A program made the translations under genes and the position numbers. A stretch of 64,000 nt of DNA from Leptospira sp. GIMC2001 (GTDB lineage Bacteria > Spirochaetota > Leptospiria > Leptospirales > Leptospiraceae): assembly GCF_028462125.1 (NCBI RefSeq), contig NZ_CP115468.1, forward strand, positions 248,001 to 312,000, in the 5' to 3' direction. Below the pieces are notes generated by a model that made no database searches, was not told where the DNA came from, and saw only the letters and a program-made list of their open reading frames with translations. Below are positions 1 through 10,944 of this stretch, piece after piece. Positions within the stretch are counted from its first letter, which is position 1. Each line of letters begins with the position of its first letter.

Positions 1-234
1 ACTCAGCATCTTACCAATCTCACTTGGATTTTTGGAATTAGATGCGAGGTAAATAAATTCCGTTTTGCAATCAGGACAGGATTTATCTTTCAAATAATTC
101 AGACCCAATCGTTTGCAGTTCCCACAAGTTGCGTATAAATCGTCCACGTATAGAATATTTTTCTTTATATCATCAACCTTTAGCTGTTTCCAGACGCGTA
201 TAAATTTTGTTTTAGGAATATCATCTTGAGACAT
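1..234 (-). CDS. Partial zinc-ribbon hypothetical protein
   Basis: An uninterrupted minus-strand frame of 78 codons starts with ATG at 234 (MSQDDIPKTKF) and runs off the left edge of the window, so the C-terminus is missing. It contains two Cys pairs, CGNC and CPDC, about 16 residues apart, the pattern of a small zinc ribbon. No signal peptide or membrane segment is visible, so a cytoplasmic protein is expected. I do not recognise the family. The gene is divergent from the DUF423 gene at 347, with about 110 bp between them. Confidence 0.6.
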   Translation of the reverse strand, partial: MSQDDIPKTKFIRVWKQLKVDDIKKNILYVDDLYATCGNCKRLGLNYLKDKSCPDCKTEFIYLASNSKNPSEIGKMLS

Positions 235-346
235 AGAAGAAAAATCTAAAAAATCAACGAATTGTCAATCGATTAATTCTGTCCCAAAATTGTGCTAGAG
301 TGATTTCGAGCATTTCAAATTATGAAAGTTATAGGAGTATTGAAAA

Positions 347-769
347 ATGAATCAAAATTCTGGAAAATCTATAAATTGGATTGTGATCGGTTCGATCTCT
401 GCTTTATTCGCAGTTGTTCTTGGAGCTTTTGGTGCACATGCTTTGAAAGCAATGCTCACTGATGATCTTCTCAAAATCTACGAAACAGGAAACCGTTATC
501 ATTTCTATCATAGCTTTGCAATTCTAATAGTCGGTATCATGAACATAATAAAATTTCCTGATGCAATTCTAAATCAAAGTTCCATTAAAAGTTTTAAATT
601 TTTGCAATCTTCTGGTTGGGCGTTTCTGATTGGAATTTTTGTTTTCTCTGGTAGTTTGTATATTCTTGCTTTTACGGGAATCAGAATTCTTGGAGCAATC
701 ACTCCATTCGGTGGCATATCATTTATGATTGGTTGGTTACTATTTGCCATTAGCTCCGTAAGAAAATAA
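347..769 (+). CDS. DUF423 small membrane protein (YgdD/TMEM256-like)
   Basis: The 140-residue protein has four hydrophobic segments. After the first segment it carries the family hallmark LGAFGAHALK, and it ends in a conserved glycine-rich stretch (ITPFGGISFMIGWL). These are typical of DUF423/TMEM256 inner-membrane proteins, whose function is unknown. The start is supported by TAGGAGT eight bases upstream of the ATG. It is monocistronic: the next gene is convergent. Confidence 0.85.
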   Translation: MNQNSGKSINWIVIGSISALFAVVLGAFGAHALKAMLTDDLLKIYETGNRYHFYHSFAILIVGIMNIIKFPDAILNQSSIKSFKFLQSSGWAFLIGIFVFSGSLYILAFTGIRILGAITPFGGISFMIGWLLFAISSVRK

Positions 770-908
770 ATGATTTGATAATATATGGAAGATAAAAATC
801 AAAATTAAAAGGGTTAGGTGGAATACCATTCTTTATATTTTTCCATTGTGTGAAGTTAGTATAGCTTTTTTGTTGCTATTGATTCCAAACATAGATTCTC
901 CCTTTGAT

Positions 909-1943
909 TCAGATTGATTCAAAAAAATTCCAAATCGTATCAGCTCCATTTATCTCATAAGTAGGATTGCCTAAATCAATAAAAGGAATCTCGTCCATTT
1001 TACCAGGCCAAGAGTGTCCGCCACCTATGATTTTTATGATTCCAACTGATGTATTATTATCACAATTGTTGTGCAAGTTGTATACTAGAGAAGTTTTATC
1101 CGAAAGATTCGAGTTTTGTTTTGAAATGGAACCTTTGCCGATGCAACCATTCCACTGAACCCATCGATCAAAACTTTCTTCGGCACTTAGTATCAGTCCA
1201 TTATCGGACACATAACCTCCATAATAAGGAACAAGTGGATCTTCTGTACCATTTATAAATAAGACAGATAGGGGTTTTGATGGTCTATATTTCCTAAGCA
1301 AATTTTCAGATAGTTGAGATACAACGCTTGCTCCTGCACGGAATAATTCTGTTTTTTCTAGCAGCATTCTTTGGGTCATAAATCCCCCATTTGAATGTCC
1401 GCTTATAAAGATTCTGGATTCATCAATTGGATAATCGACTAATGAATTTTTAATTATTTCTTCAATAAATCCGACATCATCGATTCCTTTGCGATCAGCA
1501 GGCGTTCCTCCTCTTCCGTCAGCCCAGCTTCGATCAAAACCATCCGGATATATTATAATTAACTTATGTTTATCAGCTACGGAATTGAAGTCGGATTGGA
1601 TCATCGCTTGTCTTCCAGTTCCGTATCTTCCATGTAAGAATAGAATTAAACCATATTTGTTATGATTAACAGTATTTTGAATTTTCTGAATTGAATTATC
1701 CTGGTTTAGATCTGAGTTCTGAGTCGTATCAATCACCGAATTCGGAATATAGATATGGTAACTTCTCTTTATGCCACCTGAGAAAATAGTCTTACTCAGA
1801 ACGTTCACTCTTTGAGAAATACGATAGTCTCTTATATGATGGCATCCAAAAATAAGAAAAAGATTGAGTAAAATAGTTATTTTAACCATACGGACAAAAA
1901 TTTCAGAAAGAGATATTGGGTTAGAAAAAACATATCTGTTCAT
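909..1943 (-). CDS. Lipoprotein esterase, PHB-depolymerase/LpqC-like alpha/beta hydrolase
   Basis: This is a 344-residue exported hydrolase. The N-terminus has a hydrophobic stretch ending in a lipobox (LFLIFGC), so it is probably lipid-anchored. The catalytic parts of an alpha/beta hydrolase are visible: the oxyanion motif LFLHGRYGTGRQ, the nucleophile elbow GHSNGG, an acid in GTEDPLVPYYGG and the catalytic His in GGGHSWPG. The order and spacing fit the esterase_PHB / polyhydroxybutyrate-depolymerase family (feruloyl-esterase-like). The real substrate cannot be read from the sequence. It is the last gene of a three-gene run; its ATG overlaps the stop of the upstream gene by 4 bp, so it is probably translationally coupled to two lipoproteins of unknown role. 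Confidence 0.8.
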   Translation of the reverse strand: MNRYVFSNPISLSEIFVRMVKITILLNLFLIFGCHHIRDYRISQRVNVLSKTIFSGGIKRSYHIYIPNSVIDTTQNSDLNQDNSIQKIQNTVNHNKYGLILFLHGRYGTGRQAMIQSDFNSVADKHKLIIIYPDGFDRSWADGRGGTPADRKGIDDVGFIEEIIKNSLVDYPIDESRIFISGHSNGGFMTQRMLLEKTELFRAGASVVSQLSENLLRKYRPSKPLSVLFINGTEDPLVPYYGGYVSDNGLILSAEESFDRWVQWNGCIGKGSISKQNSNLSDKTSLVYNLHNNCDNNTSVGIIKIIGGGHSWPGKMDEIPFIDLGNPTYEINGADTIWNFFESI

Positions 1944-2542
1944 ATCTTTTTCTCATATTCGCACATTATTTTTTTTACTTCTAATTCTAAAATTCTTTTA
2001 AATTCTAAAGATGGCCAGAAGAAAGGCGTTAGAGGAACTAAAAGTATACCTCGCCATTGATTGAGAACTAACACGGATTCCGATTCAAATTTTATTCCGT
2101 TTAAACCTCGAACGCGTATAGAAACCGAATGCTCGGTAATTGTGTGAAATGGAATTGCCGTCCCACTTATAAAACTCAAAACAAAGTTACCAAAATGCAG
2201 AGCAGGGTAGTCGTAAAACACCTCCCGTTCTTCTAACATGATTTCCAATATTTCTATAGATTGTTTTGATTCCGTAATTCCCATTTCAACAAATGTCTGT
2301 TTTAATAATTCTTTCTCTTTCGGATACTTAGCAAATCCTATCCAATCAATCTGAAAGGGTCTTTGGATACTTGGCGTTGAGATTTTGAGATTGATTAATT
2401 CTGGATTTGAATATGCAATACAGGACATAAAACTAAAGCAGAGTGAGATCAAAAAAATTAATTTTAAAGATGAAAGTATAAAACGTACGGGTAAATTTGA
2501 ATTGTATTTGAATTCCGCATTAAGAACTATTTTCTGATTCAT
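1940..2542 (-). CDS. Hypothetical lipoprotein
   Basis: This 200-residue protein has a charged N-terminus, a hydrophobic stretch and a possible lipobox (SFMSC) near residue 41, suggesting export and lipidation. I do not recognise the mature part. It contains a region rich in beta-strand-forming residues and ends in a basic/acidic tail (KKIMCEYEKKI). It overlaps the genes on both sides by 4 bp (ATGA type) and is therefore co-translated with the upstream lipoprotein and the downstream esterase. The three probably work together at the cell envelope. Confidence 0.6.
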   Translation of the reverse strand: MNQKIVLNAEFKYNSNLPVRFILSSLKLIFLISLCFSFMSCIAYSNPELINLKISTPSIQRPFQIDWIGFAKYPKEKELLKQTFVEMGITESKQSIEILEIMLEEREVFYDYPALHFGNFVLSFISGTAIPFHTITEHSVSIRVRGLNGIKFESESVLVLNQWRGILLVPLTPFFWPSLEFKRILELEVKKIMCEYEKKI

Positions 2543-3177
2543 AAAATTAGATGAGACTCCAATTCTTTTGAACGAAGAAAATAATCAGTGCAGTCTTGAT
2601 ATCTATTTTGAATAGATTGCCTATCATCAAACGGAATAAGAAATAAAGGTAACCAACCAAAAACTTGAAAATGGTCTACACTGCATTCAACTTCTGTTAG
2701 AAATTTATTTTTCTTCCACAATCGAAATCTTATAAGATCATTGTTTCTCTTATAAACTGGAATGACTAGTCCAGACTGGATGCTGAATATTCTATTGCCA
2801 ATATAAATTATATACTCAATAGGATTATTTTCTATTCGATGACTCAGAGGATGCTCCGGTTGGTCGAATACTATCCCAAGAGAACGACTATCTTCATACA
2901 CGATTTGAATTCTAAATTCAGTCTCTGACTTAGTTGCAGAAGTAAATCGTCGAAAAACGTCCGTGGTGTGAATCCTTCTTAATATGGTTGAAACGTGTTT
3001 TCCATTATTTTCTATCTCCCATCCATACAATTCGTAAGCAATTTCTACGTCATAGACGGGTAATGGTGATAGATTGATATCCTTGTATAATTTGAATCGA
3101 GCACAATTGATCGAGCTCACTATTAAAAATAATAATATCCACCTAATGAAGTGATGCACAAGGTAAAGTTTGTTCAA
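2539..3177 (-). CDS. Hypothetical lipoprotein, first gene of esterase operon
   Basis: This 212-residue protein has an N-terminal hydrophobic segment and a lipobox-like SSINC around residue 25, so it is probably a lipoprotein. The mature part is not recognised. It is rich in aromatic and charged residues and has a second hydrophobic stretch near residue 175 (FGWLPLFLIPF). It is the first gene of the operon that runs to 909. The ATG at 3177 is preceded by AT-rich DNA and I see no clear SD. Confidence 0.55.
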   Translation of the reverse strand: MNKLYLVHHFIRWILLFLIVSSINCARFKLYKDINLSPLPVYDVEIAYELYGWEIENNGKHVSTILRRIHTTDVFRRFTSATKSETEFRIQIVYEDSRSLGIVFDQPEHPLSHRIENNPIEYIIYIGNRIFSIQSGLVIPVYKRNNDLIRFRLWKKNKFLTEVECSVDHFQVFGWLPLFLIPFDDRQSIQNRYQDCTDYFLRSKELESHLIL

Positions 3178-3354
3178 ATGCCTTCTACAACAAGCTATTT
3201 TTAAAAATTCTAAATCTTTTTATTATTAGATAATTTTAGTTAAAAGCTGAAATTATTTAGCAATAGAATATAAATAAAATATAAAAAAAAATTGACTGAT
3301 TAGACAATATCAATTCAATTTTCACAGTACATCGCTACAAAGGAAATTTAATCA

Positions 3355-3786
3355 ATGTCAAATGGCGCATCGAACATTCAAACAATCAGAATTATACATA
3401 TCGCATTAACTTTTGGTCCAACAGCATTTATTATTTTATGCTCGACTGTTTTAAAAGAACGATTGGTTACGGAAAATGAAGTTTTCTACTTGGTAGGATT
3501 GGTTTTTGGAATCATGGCATCCGTTGCGGCATTTTTCTTACCGTCGTTTTTATCTAAATCGATGATAAAACAAAATGACCGAGATTCCGGTTACCAGACG
3601 CTCAAGATCATTCAATTAGCAATCTTGGAAAGTAGCGCGCTATTGAATGGTGTGTTTTTCTTCATCACTGGAAAACAAGAATCATTAATCATATCGATTG
3701 TACTTATCCTTGTTCTGGCATCAAGATTTCCATCTGAAGCAGAAAAGGATAAGTTGTTTCCTAAAGGAAATATTCCTTATAATTAA
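3355..3786 (+). CDS. Hypothetical four-helix membrane protein
   Basis: The 143-residue protein has four predicted membrane segments (around residues 12-30, 40-60, 78-100 and 107-122) with short loops and no signal peptide. No family is recognised with confidence. GGAAATT lies just before the ATG. Its TAA stop overlaps the stop of the convergent DUF4139 gene inside a shared TTAA. Confidence 0.6.
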   Translation: MSNGASNIQTIRIIHIALTFGPTAFIILCSTVLKERLVTENEVFYLVGLVFGIMASVAAFFLPSFLSKSMIKQNDRDSGYQTLKIIQLAILESSALLNGVFFFITGKQESLIISIVLILVLASRFPSEAEKDKLFPKGNIPYN

Positions 3787-5207
3787 GTCTGATTCTCAAT
3801 CGTGTATTTCAATTTCTCGACTCCGTCTGCTGGAATCTTGATATCGAAATACACTTTGTATTGTGATTCTTTCTCAAAGGAATGTGAATTGTTAGTAATT
3901 TTCCATTCTCCATATGTATTTGCATAGAACCTGACAGTGATTGCCTCTTTCTTGCGATTTCGAATGTCTACTTCATAACTTGCTTTAAATCCATTAGATA
4001 TTTTGAATTGCTCAAAAGACATTTGCCTACCATTTGCAACTACATCAAATGCTGAACCTGTACTTACACGCACCCATTCATTATTTGGAGTGTGGTCTAT
4101 GGAATCTTCACCTAATAGCTGTTGTCTCCCTTTGGAATCTGCTTTAAACAATCTTACTGTGCCAGCGGGGAGTGGTCTGCCAAGGTTGTTCTTCTTGGTA
4201 TTATGAATATCATAGCGGACTGTTGCATTATTGAATTTTTTTTCGTTATTGGAATACATCGGTAGATTTTCAAAAATAAATTTCTTTTCAATTTTAATTG
4301 ATTTTTCACTGAAAAGTTGAACTTGCTTAGTCTGCTGAGATCCAATGTCTGTTGGTTGATCTAAACTGTACAAATAGTATTCAGAAAGATTTTCTTGCTC
4401 GAAGGCAGGAGATTCCATTCCATCCGCAACTGCAAAAGTTGTTTTCTTTCTCACTTGATAATTATTTTCTTGTATTCGATTGGATGAAATCAATTGAATT
4501 TTTCCTGCAACCAATTGAAGGTTAGCTTTTGGAAAAGCTGCACCGCTAGAGTTACTGAGCGTTACCCAAGATTGAATATCTGTTGAATCTTCTTTGTCAT
4601 TGATATTTAAATTGTAGTCTGCAGACCAATTCATTCCACCAGTTTGATAAGAAACTTCCATAGATTTAGATCCTGCTTCTTTGCTGGATAGTTCCCATAC
4701 AAGTGTTGGTTTGGAGAATAGATTCTCTGGAATAGATGATACAACTACACGTCCTGGATGATTGAGCGCGATCGTGTTACCGATTTCATAGACTGGTCCA
4801 TCATTATAAGCGATCAATTTGGCTTTTGTTGAAATTTGTTCACCTGACTTTGAATTGGTGGTAATTAAAGTGACTTCTTTTCCTACATATTTTTCTAGTA
4901 ATCTCTGGTTAGATATGAGATCATATTCAAAATTTTGTTCAAAAACATCAAATTCTGATGATCCTTTAGCAGGGGATACACGGACAGTCTGTGGAAGAAT
5001 AGAAGAAGCTACATCTTCGTAGCGTAAGGTGCTGCGTCCTTTTGGAAGGGAAATATTTCTTGTTTCGCGAACAAGTCCCATTCCTCCATTGTAGATAGTT
5101 ACAGAAATAGTTTTTCGATCGGAGGCTGAACTTGATTCATCAGCGAAGGTTGATTGCGATAGTGCGATTACAAAAAGTCCGAAAATTATTTTTTTGGAAA
5201 TTGGCAT
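3783..5207 (-). CDS. Secreted DUF4139 domain protein
   Basis: The protein has a Sec signal peptide (cleavage near STFA|DES) and a long beta-rich body of the DUF4139 family (mucoidy-inhibitor MuiA-like). The N-terminal strand ISVTIYNGGMGLVRETRNI and the motif GGMNWSADYNLNI are typical. The function of the family is not established. I place the start at 5207 (MPISKKII): a clear GAGGAGT lies about ten bases upstream and the signal peptide then begins properly. An in-frame ATG at 5261 would add 18 residues with no SD. The mature protein should act in the periplasm or at the outer membrane. It is divergent from mtnP and convergent with the small membrane protein. Confidence 0.75.
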   Translation of the reverse strand: MPISKKIIFGLFVIALSQSTFADESSSASDRKTISVTIYNGGMGLVRETRNISLPKGRSTLRYEDVASSILPQTVRVSPAKGSSEFDVFEQNFEYDLISNQRLLEKYVGKEVTLITTNSKSGEQISTKAKLIAYNDGPVYEIGNTIALNHPGRVVVSSIPENLFSKPTLVWELSSKEAGSKSMEVSYQTGGMNWSADYNLNINDKEDSTDIQSWVTLSNSSGAAFPKANLQLVAGKIQLISSNRIQENNYQVRKKTTFAVADGMESPAFEQENLSEYYLYSLDQPTDIGSQQTKQVQLFSEKSIKIEKKFIFENLPMYSNNEKKFNNATVRYDIHNTKKNNLGRPLPAGTVRLFKADSKGRQQLLGEDSIDHTPNNEWVRVSTGSAFDVVANGRQMSFEQFKISNGFKASYEVDIRNRKKEAITVRFYANTYGEWKITNNSHSFEKESQYKVYFDIKIPADGVEKLKYTIENQT

Positions 5208-5284
5208 GAAAGATAACTCCTCATTGCCATTGTGAACAATAAAAAAACTGATGCAATCCAAAAAGCCATAACTAATTTGTCCCT

Positions 5285-6148
5285 ATGCAAGAGAAAGTTA
5301 AAATAGCAATCATCGGTGGAACAGGATTGTATTCCTTAGATGGAATGGAAATTTTGCGAGAAATTCATTCAGATACACCGTGGGGTAAACCATCTGATGT
5401 GATCACAATTGGGCGATTTAAAGGTAAAGAGATTGCCTTCTTACCTCGACATGGTAAAGGTCATTTTATTTCCCCATCGGATATTCCAGCACAAGCAAAT
5501 ATCTGTGCACTTCGTAACTTGGGAGTCGAAGAAATTGTATCTTTTTCTTCCGTTGGAAGTCTTCGTCAAGAAATTGCACCTCGGGATTTTGTTCTTCCCA
5601 ATCAAATTATAGATAGAACGAAGGCTCGCCCGTCTAGTTTTTTTGAAAATGGTGTAGTTGCACATGCTCCATTTGCAGATCCTTTTTCAATAAGCCTTGC
5701 AAAAAGAATAGAGAAGGTTGCAGAAAAAATAAAATTGAAGCTTCATACAGAGAAGACATTGATTTGTATGGAAGGTCCGTTATTTTCAACTCGTGCCGAA
5801 TCACATATGTATAGATCTTGGGGCGCAGATATAATTAATATGAGCGTTCTTCCTGAAGCTAAATTAGCTCGAGAAGCTGAGATTGCCTACCAGATGGTCT
5901 GCATGTCTACAGATTATGATTGCTGGAAAGAAGATGAAGAACATGTTACACTTGAAATGGTAATTAAGAATCTAACTCAGAATGCGGATACAGCCAAAAC
6001 ACTGTTAGCCGAATTGATACCGGAACTCGGCAATGGTGATGATGTGAGTTTGATCGGTACAACCAAATACTCAATCGTGACTGCACCAGAGAAAAGAAAT
6101 CCAGAACAAGTAATGAAATTAAAAGTTCTTTTCCCTGAATATTTTTAA
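5285..6148 (+). CDS. mtnP: S-methyl-5'-thioadenosine phosphorylase
   Basis: The 287-residue enzyme cleaves methylthioadenosine with phosphate to adenine and methylthioribose-1-phosphate, the first step of methionine salvage. Visible motifs include IIGGTGLY near the N-terminus, the phosphate-binding region LPRHGKGH, the purine-site region SVGSLRQEIAPRDFVLPNQ, MEGPLFSTRAES, MSVLPEAKLAREAEI and the base-contacting STDYDCW. Length matches the family. No other salvage gene is adjacent. Related purine nucleoside phosphorylases are the alternative, but the DYD motif favours MTA as substrate. Confidence 0.92.
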   Translation: MQEKVKIAIIGGTGLYSLDGMEILREIHSDTPWGKPSDVITIGRFKGKEIAFLPRHGKGHFISPSDIPAQANICALRNLGVEEIVSFSSVGSLRQEIAPRDFVLPNQIIDRTKARPSSFFENGVVAHAPFADPFSISLAKRIEKVAEKIKLKLHTEKTLICMEGPLFSTRAESHMYRSWGADIINMSVLPEAKLAREAEIAYQMVCMSTDYDCWKEDEEHVTLEMVIKNLTQNADTAKTLLAELIPELGNGDDVSLIGTTKYSIVTAPEKRNPEQVMKLKVLFPEYF

Positions 6149-6206
6149 GAAAAATGATAATCAAGATTTTTCATTTGAAATCTTTCTTAGTAAAAACTAG
6201 AATTAA

Positions 6207-8243
<2,037 letters not shown>

Positions 8244-8247
8244 GCAA

Positions 8248-9600
8248 TTATTGGACTACGATCTTGAATGTAGTCCAGTCATTTCTTTCGTAGATAAAAG
8301 AAGCATTCAATTGTTCTGCTAGCATTTTAATAATATTAATTCCTAATCCAAATGTTTCACTATTTTTGATATCAAAACTTGGATTAGGACCAATTCCATT
8401 ATCAGAAAATTCTAATTTCAATTTACCGTTTGTTTTTTTCAGAGAAATTTTAAGTAATCCTATGTAGTTGTGTGGGAAAGCATACTTTATCGAATTCGTG
8501 ATCAATTCATTGAGTATCAATCCCCAAGAAGTTGCTTCTCGGGATGAAACGACTATGTCATCCAAATCCAATTCGATCGATATTGTTGCACGATTGAGCG
8601 TGAAAGATTTATCATAGGATTCCAGTAGATATTCAGTATAATACTTTAAAGAAATATCAGAATTGTTATCCGATTTAAGAAGTAGATCATAGAGTTTCAT
8701 CAATGATCTGATTCTTCCTTCTAAATCATCAAGAGATTGAACTGTATCTTTTGTTCCAACTTTTTCTTTTTCTAAATTTATGAAGCCAATAATCATTGCA
8801 AAACTATTTCGAATACGATGCTGCAGTTCTTGCATCAATGTTGTTTTCTCTTGCAATGTTTTTTGTAGTTCTTTCTCAGCTTTTCTCTGAAATGTTATAT
8901 CTCGTAAAATACTTTGATGGAGATTAGGTGCAATTTGAAATGCATTGTACTCAGCGATTCGTATCTCACCATTGGATAAGCGGAATTTGATTGTTCCCGT
9001 ATCGGAACCTTTGTCTATATAATCTTGATACATTTCATGAACATTCTTGTTTGATTCAATAATATTTAGATCTGTGATTTTAACTTTGCTGATGTCCTTC
9101 TCTTTTATTTCAAACATTCTAATCGCAGCAGCATTCATGTTAACATAGTTGCCATTATCATCAGCTAATAGAATTGCATCTTTAGAATTTTCAAATGTCA
9201 GTCTAAAGTGCTCATTGGATTTCTTGAGTCGAAAAGCCATTTTAATTGATGCGATTAATACAGTTTCTCCTGTATTCTTAACTATATAGCCATATGAAGT
9301 TATGGATTCGGTTTTTTTGACAATGTCAGGTTCCGTGTGATTAGATAAAAATATTATCGGTATATCGAATTTTTCCAATAATTTCTTAGCGGTATCAGTT
9401 CCATCTAATCCGGTACCCAGATCAATATCCATAAGAATTAGGTCGAAATTTGAATCCTTACTAAGAAGATCTAAACAAGCTTCACCAGACAAAGCATGAC
9501 TCAAATTAAAGCCATTTCGTTCTAGAATTCTTTTTTCTGAGATCGCTATGATAGCATCGTCTTCAACAAGTAATATTTTCTTAACAGGCTCAATGATCAT
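8248..9600 (-). CDS. Hybrid REC-PAS-histidine kinase (HisKA_2 family)
   Basis: The 450-residue protein begins with a receiver domain (acidic VEDDA, phospho-acceptor Asp in LILMDIDLG, Lys in YGYIVKNTG). A PAS domain follows at about residues 130-240, and then a HisKA_2 kinase whose phosphorylatable His lies in LQHRIRNSFAMIIG. The HATPase has intact boxes: NELITNSIKYAF (N), DNGIG (G1) and FGLGINI (G2). There are no membrane segments, so it is a cytoplasmic kinase whose receiver probably takes phosphate from another kinase. No response regulator is adjacent. Contrast the kinase at 49586, whose ATP-binding boxes are degraded. Confidence 0.88.
   Translation of the reverse strand: MIIEPVKKILLVEDDAIIAISEKRILERNGFNLSHALSGEACLDLLSKDSNFDLILMDIDLGTGLDGTDTAKKLLEKFDIPIIFLSNHTEPDIVKKTESITSYGYIVKNTGETVLIASIKMAFRLKKSNEHFRLTFENSKDAILLADDNGNYVNMNAAAIRMFEIKEKDISKVKITDLNIIESNKNVHEMYQDYIDKGSDTGTIKFRLSNGEIRIAEYNAFQIAPNLHQSILRDITFQRKAEKELQKTLQEKTTLMQELQHRIRNSFAMIIGFINLEKEKVGTKDTVQSLDDLEGRIRSLMKLYDLLLKSDNNSDISLKYYTEYLLESYDKSFTLNRATISIELDLDDIVVSSREATSWGLILNELITNSIKYAFPHNYIGLLKISLKKTNGKLKLEFSDNGIGPNPSFDIKNSETFGLGINIIKMLAEQLNASFIYERNDWTTFKIVVQ
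8251..8278. terminator. Possible hairpin in the fadH/kinase convergent gap
   Basis: TTGGACTAC at 8251-8259 pairs with GTAGTCCAG at 8270-8278 (nine pairs including one G-T) over a 10-base loop, just after the fadH stop. It overlaps the last codons of the convergent kinase gene. No long T-run follows, so termination is uncertain. Confidence 0.3.
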
Positions 9601-9809
9601 AAATTATTGTTGGAATCTTTCTAAATCGTACGAAAACTTTCTAGAATCCACAAACTGGAATGCTAAGTGAACGTACTGCAATTAACGTAACTTTTAGAAA
9701 GGAAGATTTAAAATTATTACCTTGAAAGAAATATAAGATTTTAGATGAAAATTTGTCAATTAATAAAAAATTGACAAATCAAATAAAAATTCATGCCCTT
9801 ACAGGCATT

Positions 9810-10640
9810 TTAAATTCTTGTGAACCAATCAGGAAGGACAGGTAGTTGATTCTCTTCCCAAGTCCAATCACCTAATACAGATGTTATGGGAGAAGTTCCT
9901 TTTAAGACTGCAATGAGTCCACGGCTAAGATCGTCTCGCTTAGTTGGTCTATAAGCAATTGCGGGGAAATTTGAGGAAAATGCAGCTTTTTCGTGATCCC
10001 AAGCATATTGGAGAAAGAAATCTAAAAATTTGGAATTGGAAGATTCATAAGCTTTTTTTAATTCAAGTAGTTCTGGATCATTCGTTTTCTTCATCATCCT
10101 TTGTAGAACTATGGATATTCCTCTAACGCTTTGAGAAAAAAATGTTCCTGCTCGAACGATTTTTCTCGATGTCGGTTTGGCTATTGCCCATTCGTCCATG
10201 ATTCTTTTTACATGACCCATCGCACCGTAAAAGGATTTGGTATGATCAAGCCAATAAAATGCTGAATAAGCTACCATTTTCTTAGGTTCAAATTTCTTCT
10301 CTAAAAGAATCATCGGGTCATACGAAATTGCAAGGGATTCCTCTAGCGCATGCTTTGTCGTGTTAGCTATTGGAATTCCTACTTCTCCTAGAGCGGGAGT
10401 ATAAATAATTGCTTCAAATTCTGGCTCATGTCCAACTTTGGACATCTGACTCAATATAAGCTGGACAATTGACTGATCTGCTCGTACATTATGTAAGGTA
10501 AAATCTACTCCAATGATATCATTGACTCCCGTAGTGGTTCCGATGATAATTGCTGACTTATCTAGACTTCTAATTGCCTGAATTGCGCTCTGACCTGCTT
10601 CTCCTGATGCACCTACGATTAAGAATTGTTTTACTATCAT
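9810..10640 (-). CDS. NAD(P)-binding Rossmann-fold protein
   Basis: The 276-residue protein begins with a beta strand and the nucleotide-binding glycine motif GASGEAG, as in atypical short-chain dehydrogenases or NmrA-like proteins. A strand ending in IIYTPALGEVG could be the second part of the fold. FYGAMGHVK could hold a catalytic Tyr, but the classic YxxxK spacing is not met. I cannot name a substrate. It is soluble and monocistronic. No clear SD is visible before the ATG. Confidence 0.6.
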   Translation of the reverse strand: MIVKQFLIVGASGEAGQSAIQAIRSLDKSAIIIGTTTGVNDIIGVDFTLHNVRADQSIVQLILSQMSKVGHEPEFEAIIYTPALGEVGIPIANTTKHALEESLAISYDPMILLEKKFEPKKMVAYSAFYWLDHTKSFYGAMGHVKRIMDEWAIAKPTSRKIVRAGTFFSQSVRGISIVLQRMMKKTNDPELLELKKAYESSNSKFLDFFLQYAWDHEKAAFSSNFPAIAYRPTKRDDLSRGLIAVLKGTSPITSVLGDWTWEENQLPVLPDWFTRI

Positions 10641-10944
10641 GGTTTTATTTTACTTTTGACTAGGAAATAACAAGGAAATTATTTCTCTGATAAGGTGAAT
10701 AATCTTTGTGTTACTTTTTGTATCAAGGGAGCTTCCTGCTTAATTACTATATCCAAGAGTTGGAACCAATTGTTTAATAGAGATTAAGTCAAGAATATAA
10801 TCTATCTGGTGGGACGGGGCTTAAGCCCTGTCCTGGTTTCCAAAATCCATCCAATCACCAAACATTATTCTCGGCGAGACAAATTAGATTTCAGAATCTA
10901 TGCAATCTGTGCTAATTCATCATCAAAACATAAATTTGAAAAAA
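10641..10944. other. Intergenic region with one REP-like palindrome
   Basis: About 300 bp between two minus-strand genes. No coding frame is supported. The only structure seen is the GGGCTTAAGCCC-centred palindrome listed separately. Confidence 0.6.
10812..10833. repeat. REP-like palindrome, copy A
   Basis: A 22-bp near-palindrome with core GGGCTTAAGCCC (10817-10828) and outer GGAC/GTCC arms. The same core occurs at 42233, 42326, 43995 and 44633, the last two flanking an IS200-like transposase. This copy is far from the other four. Confidence 0.75.
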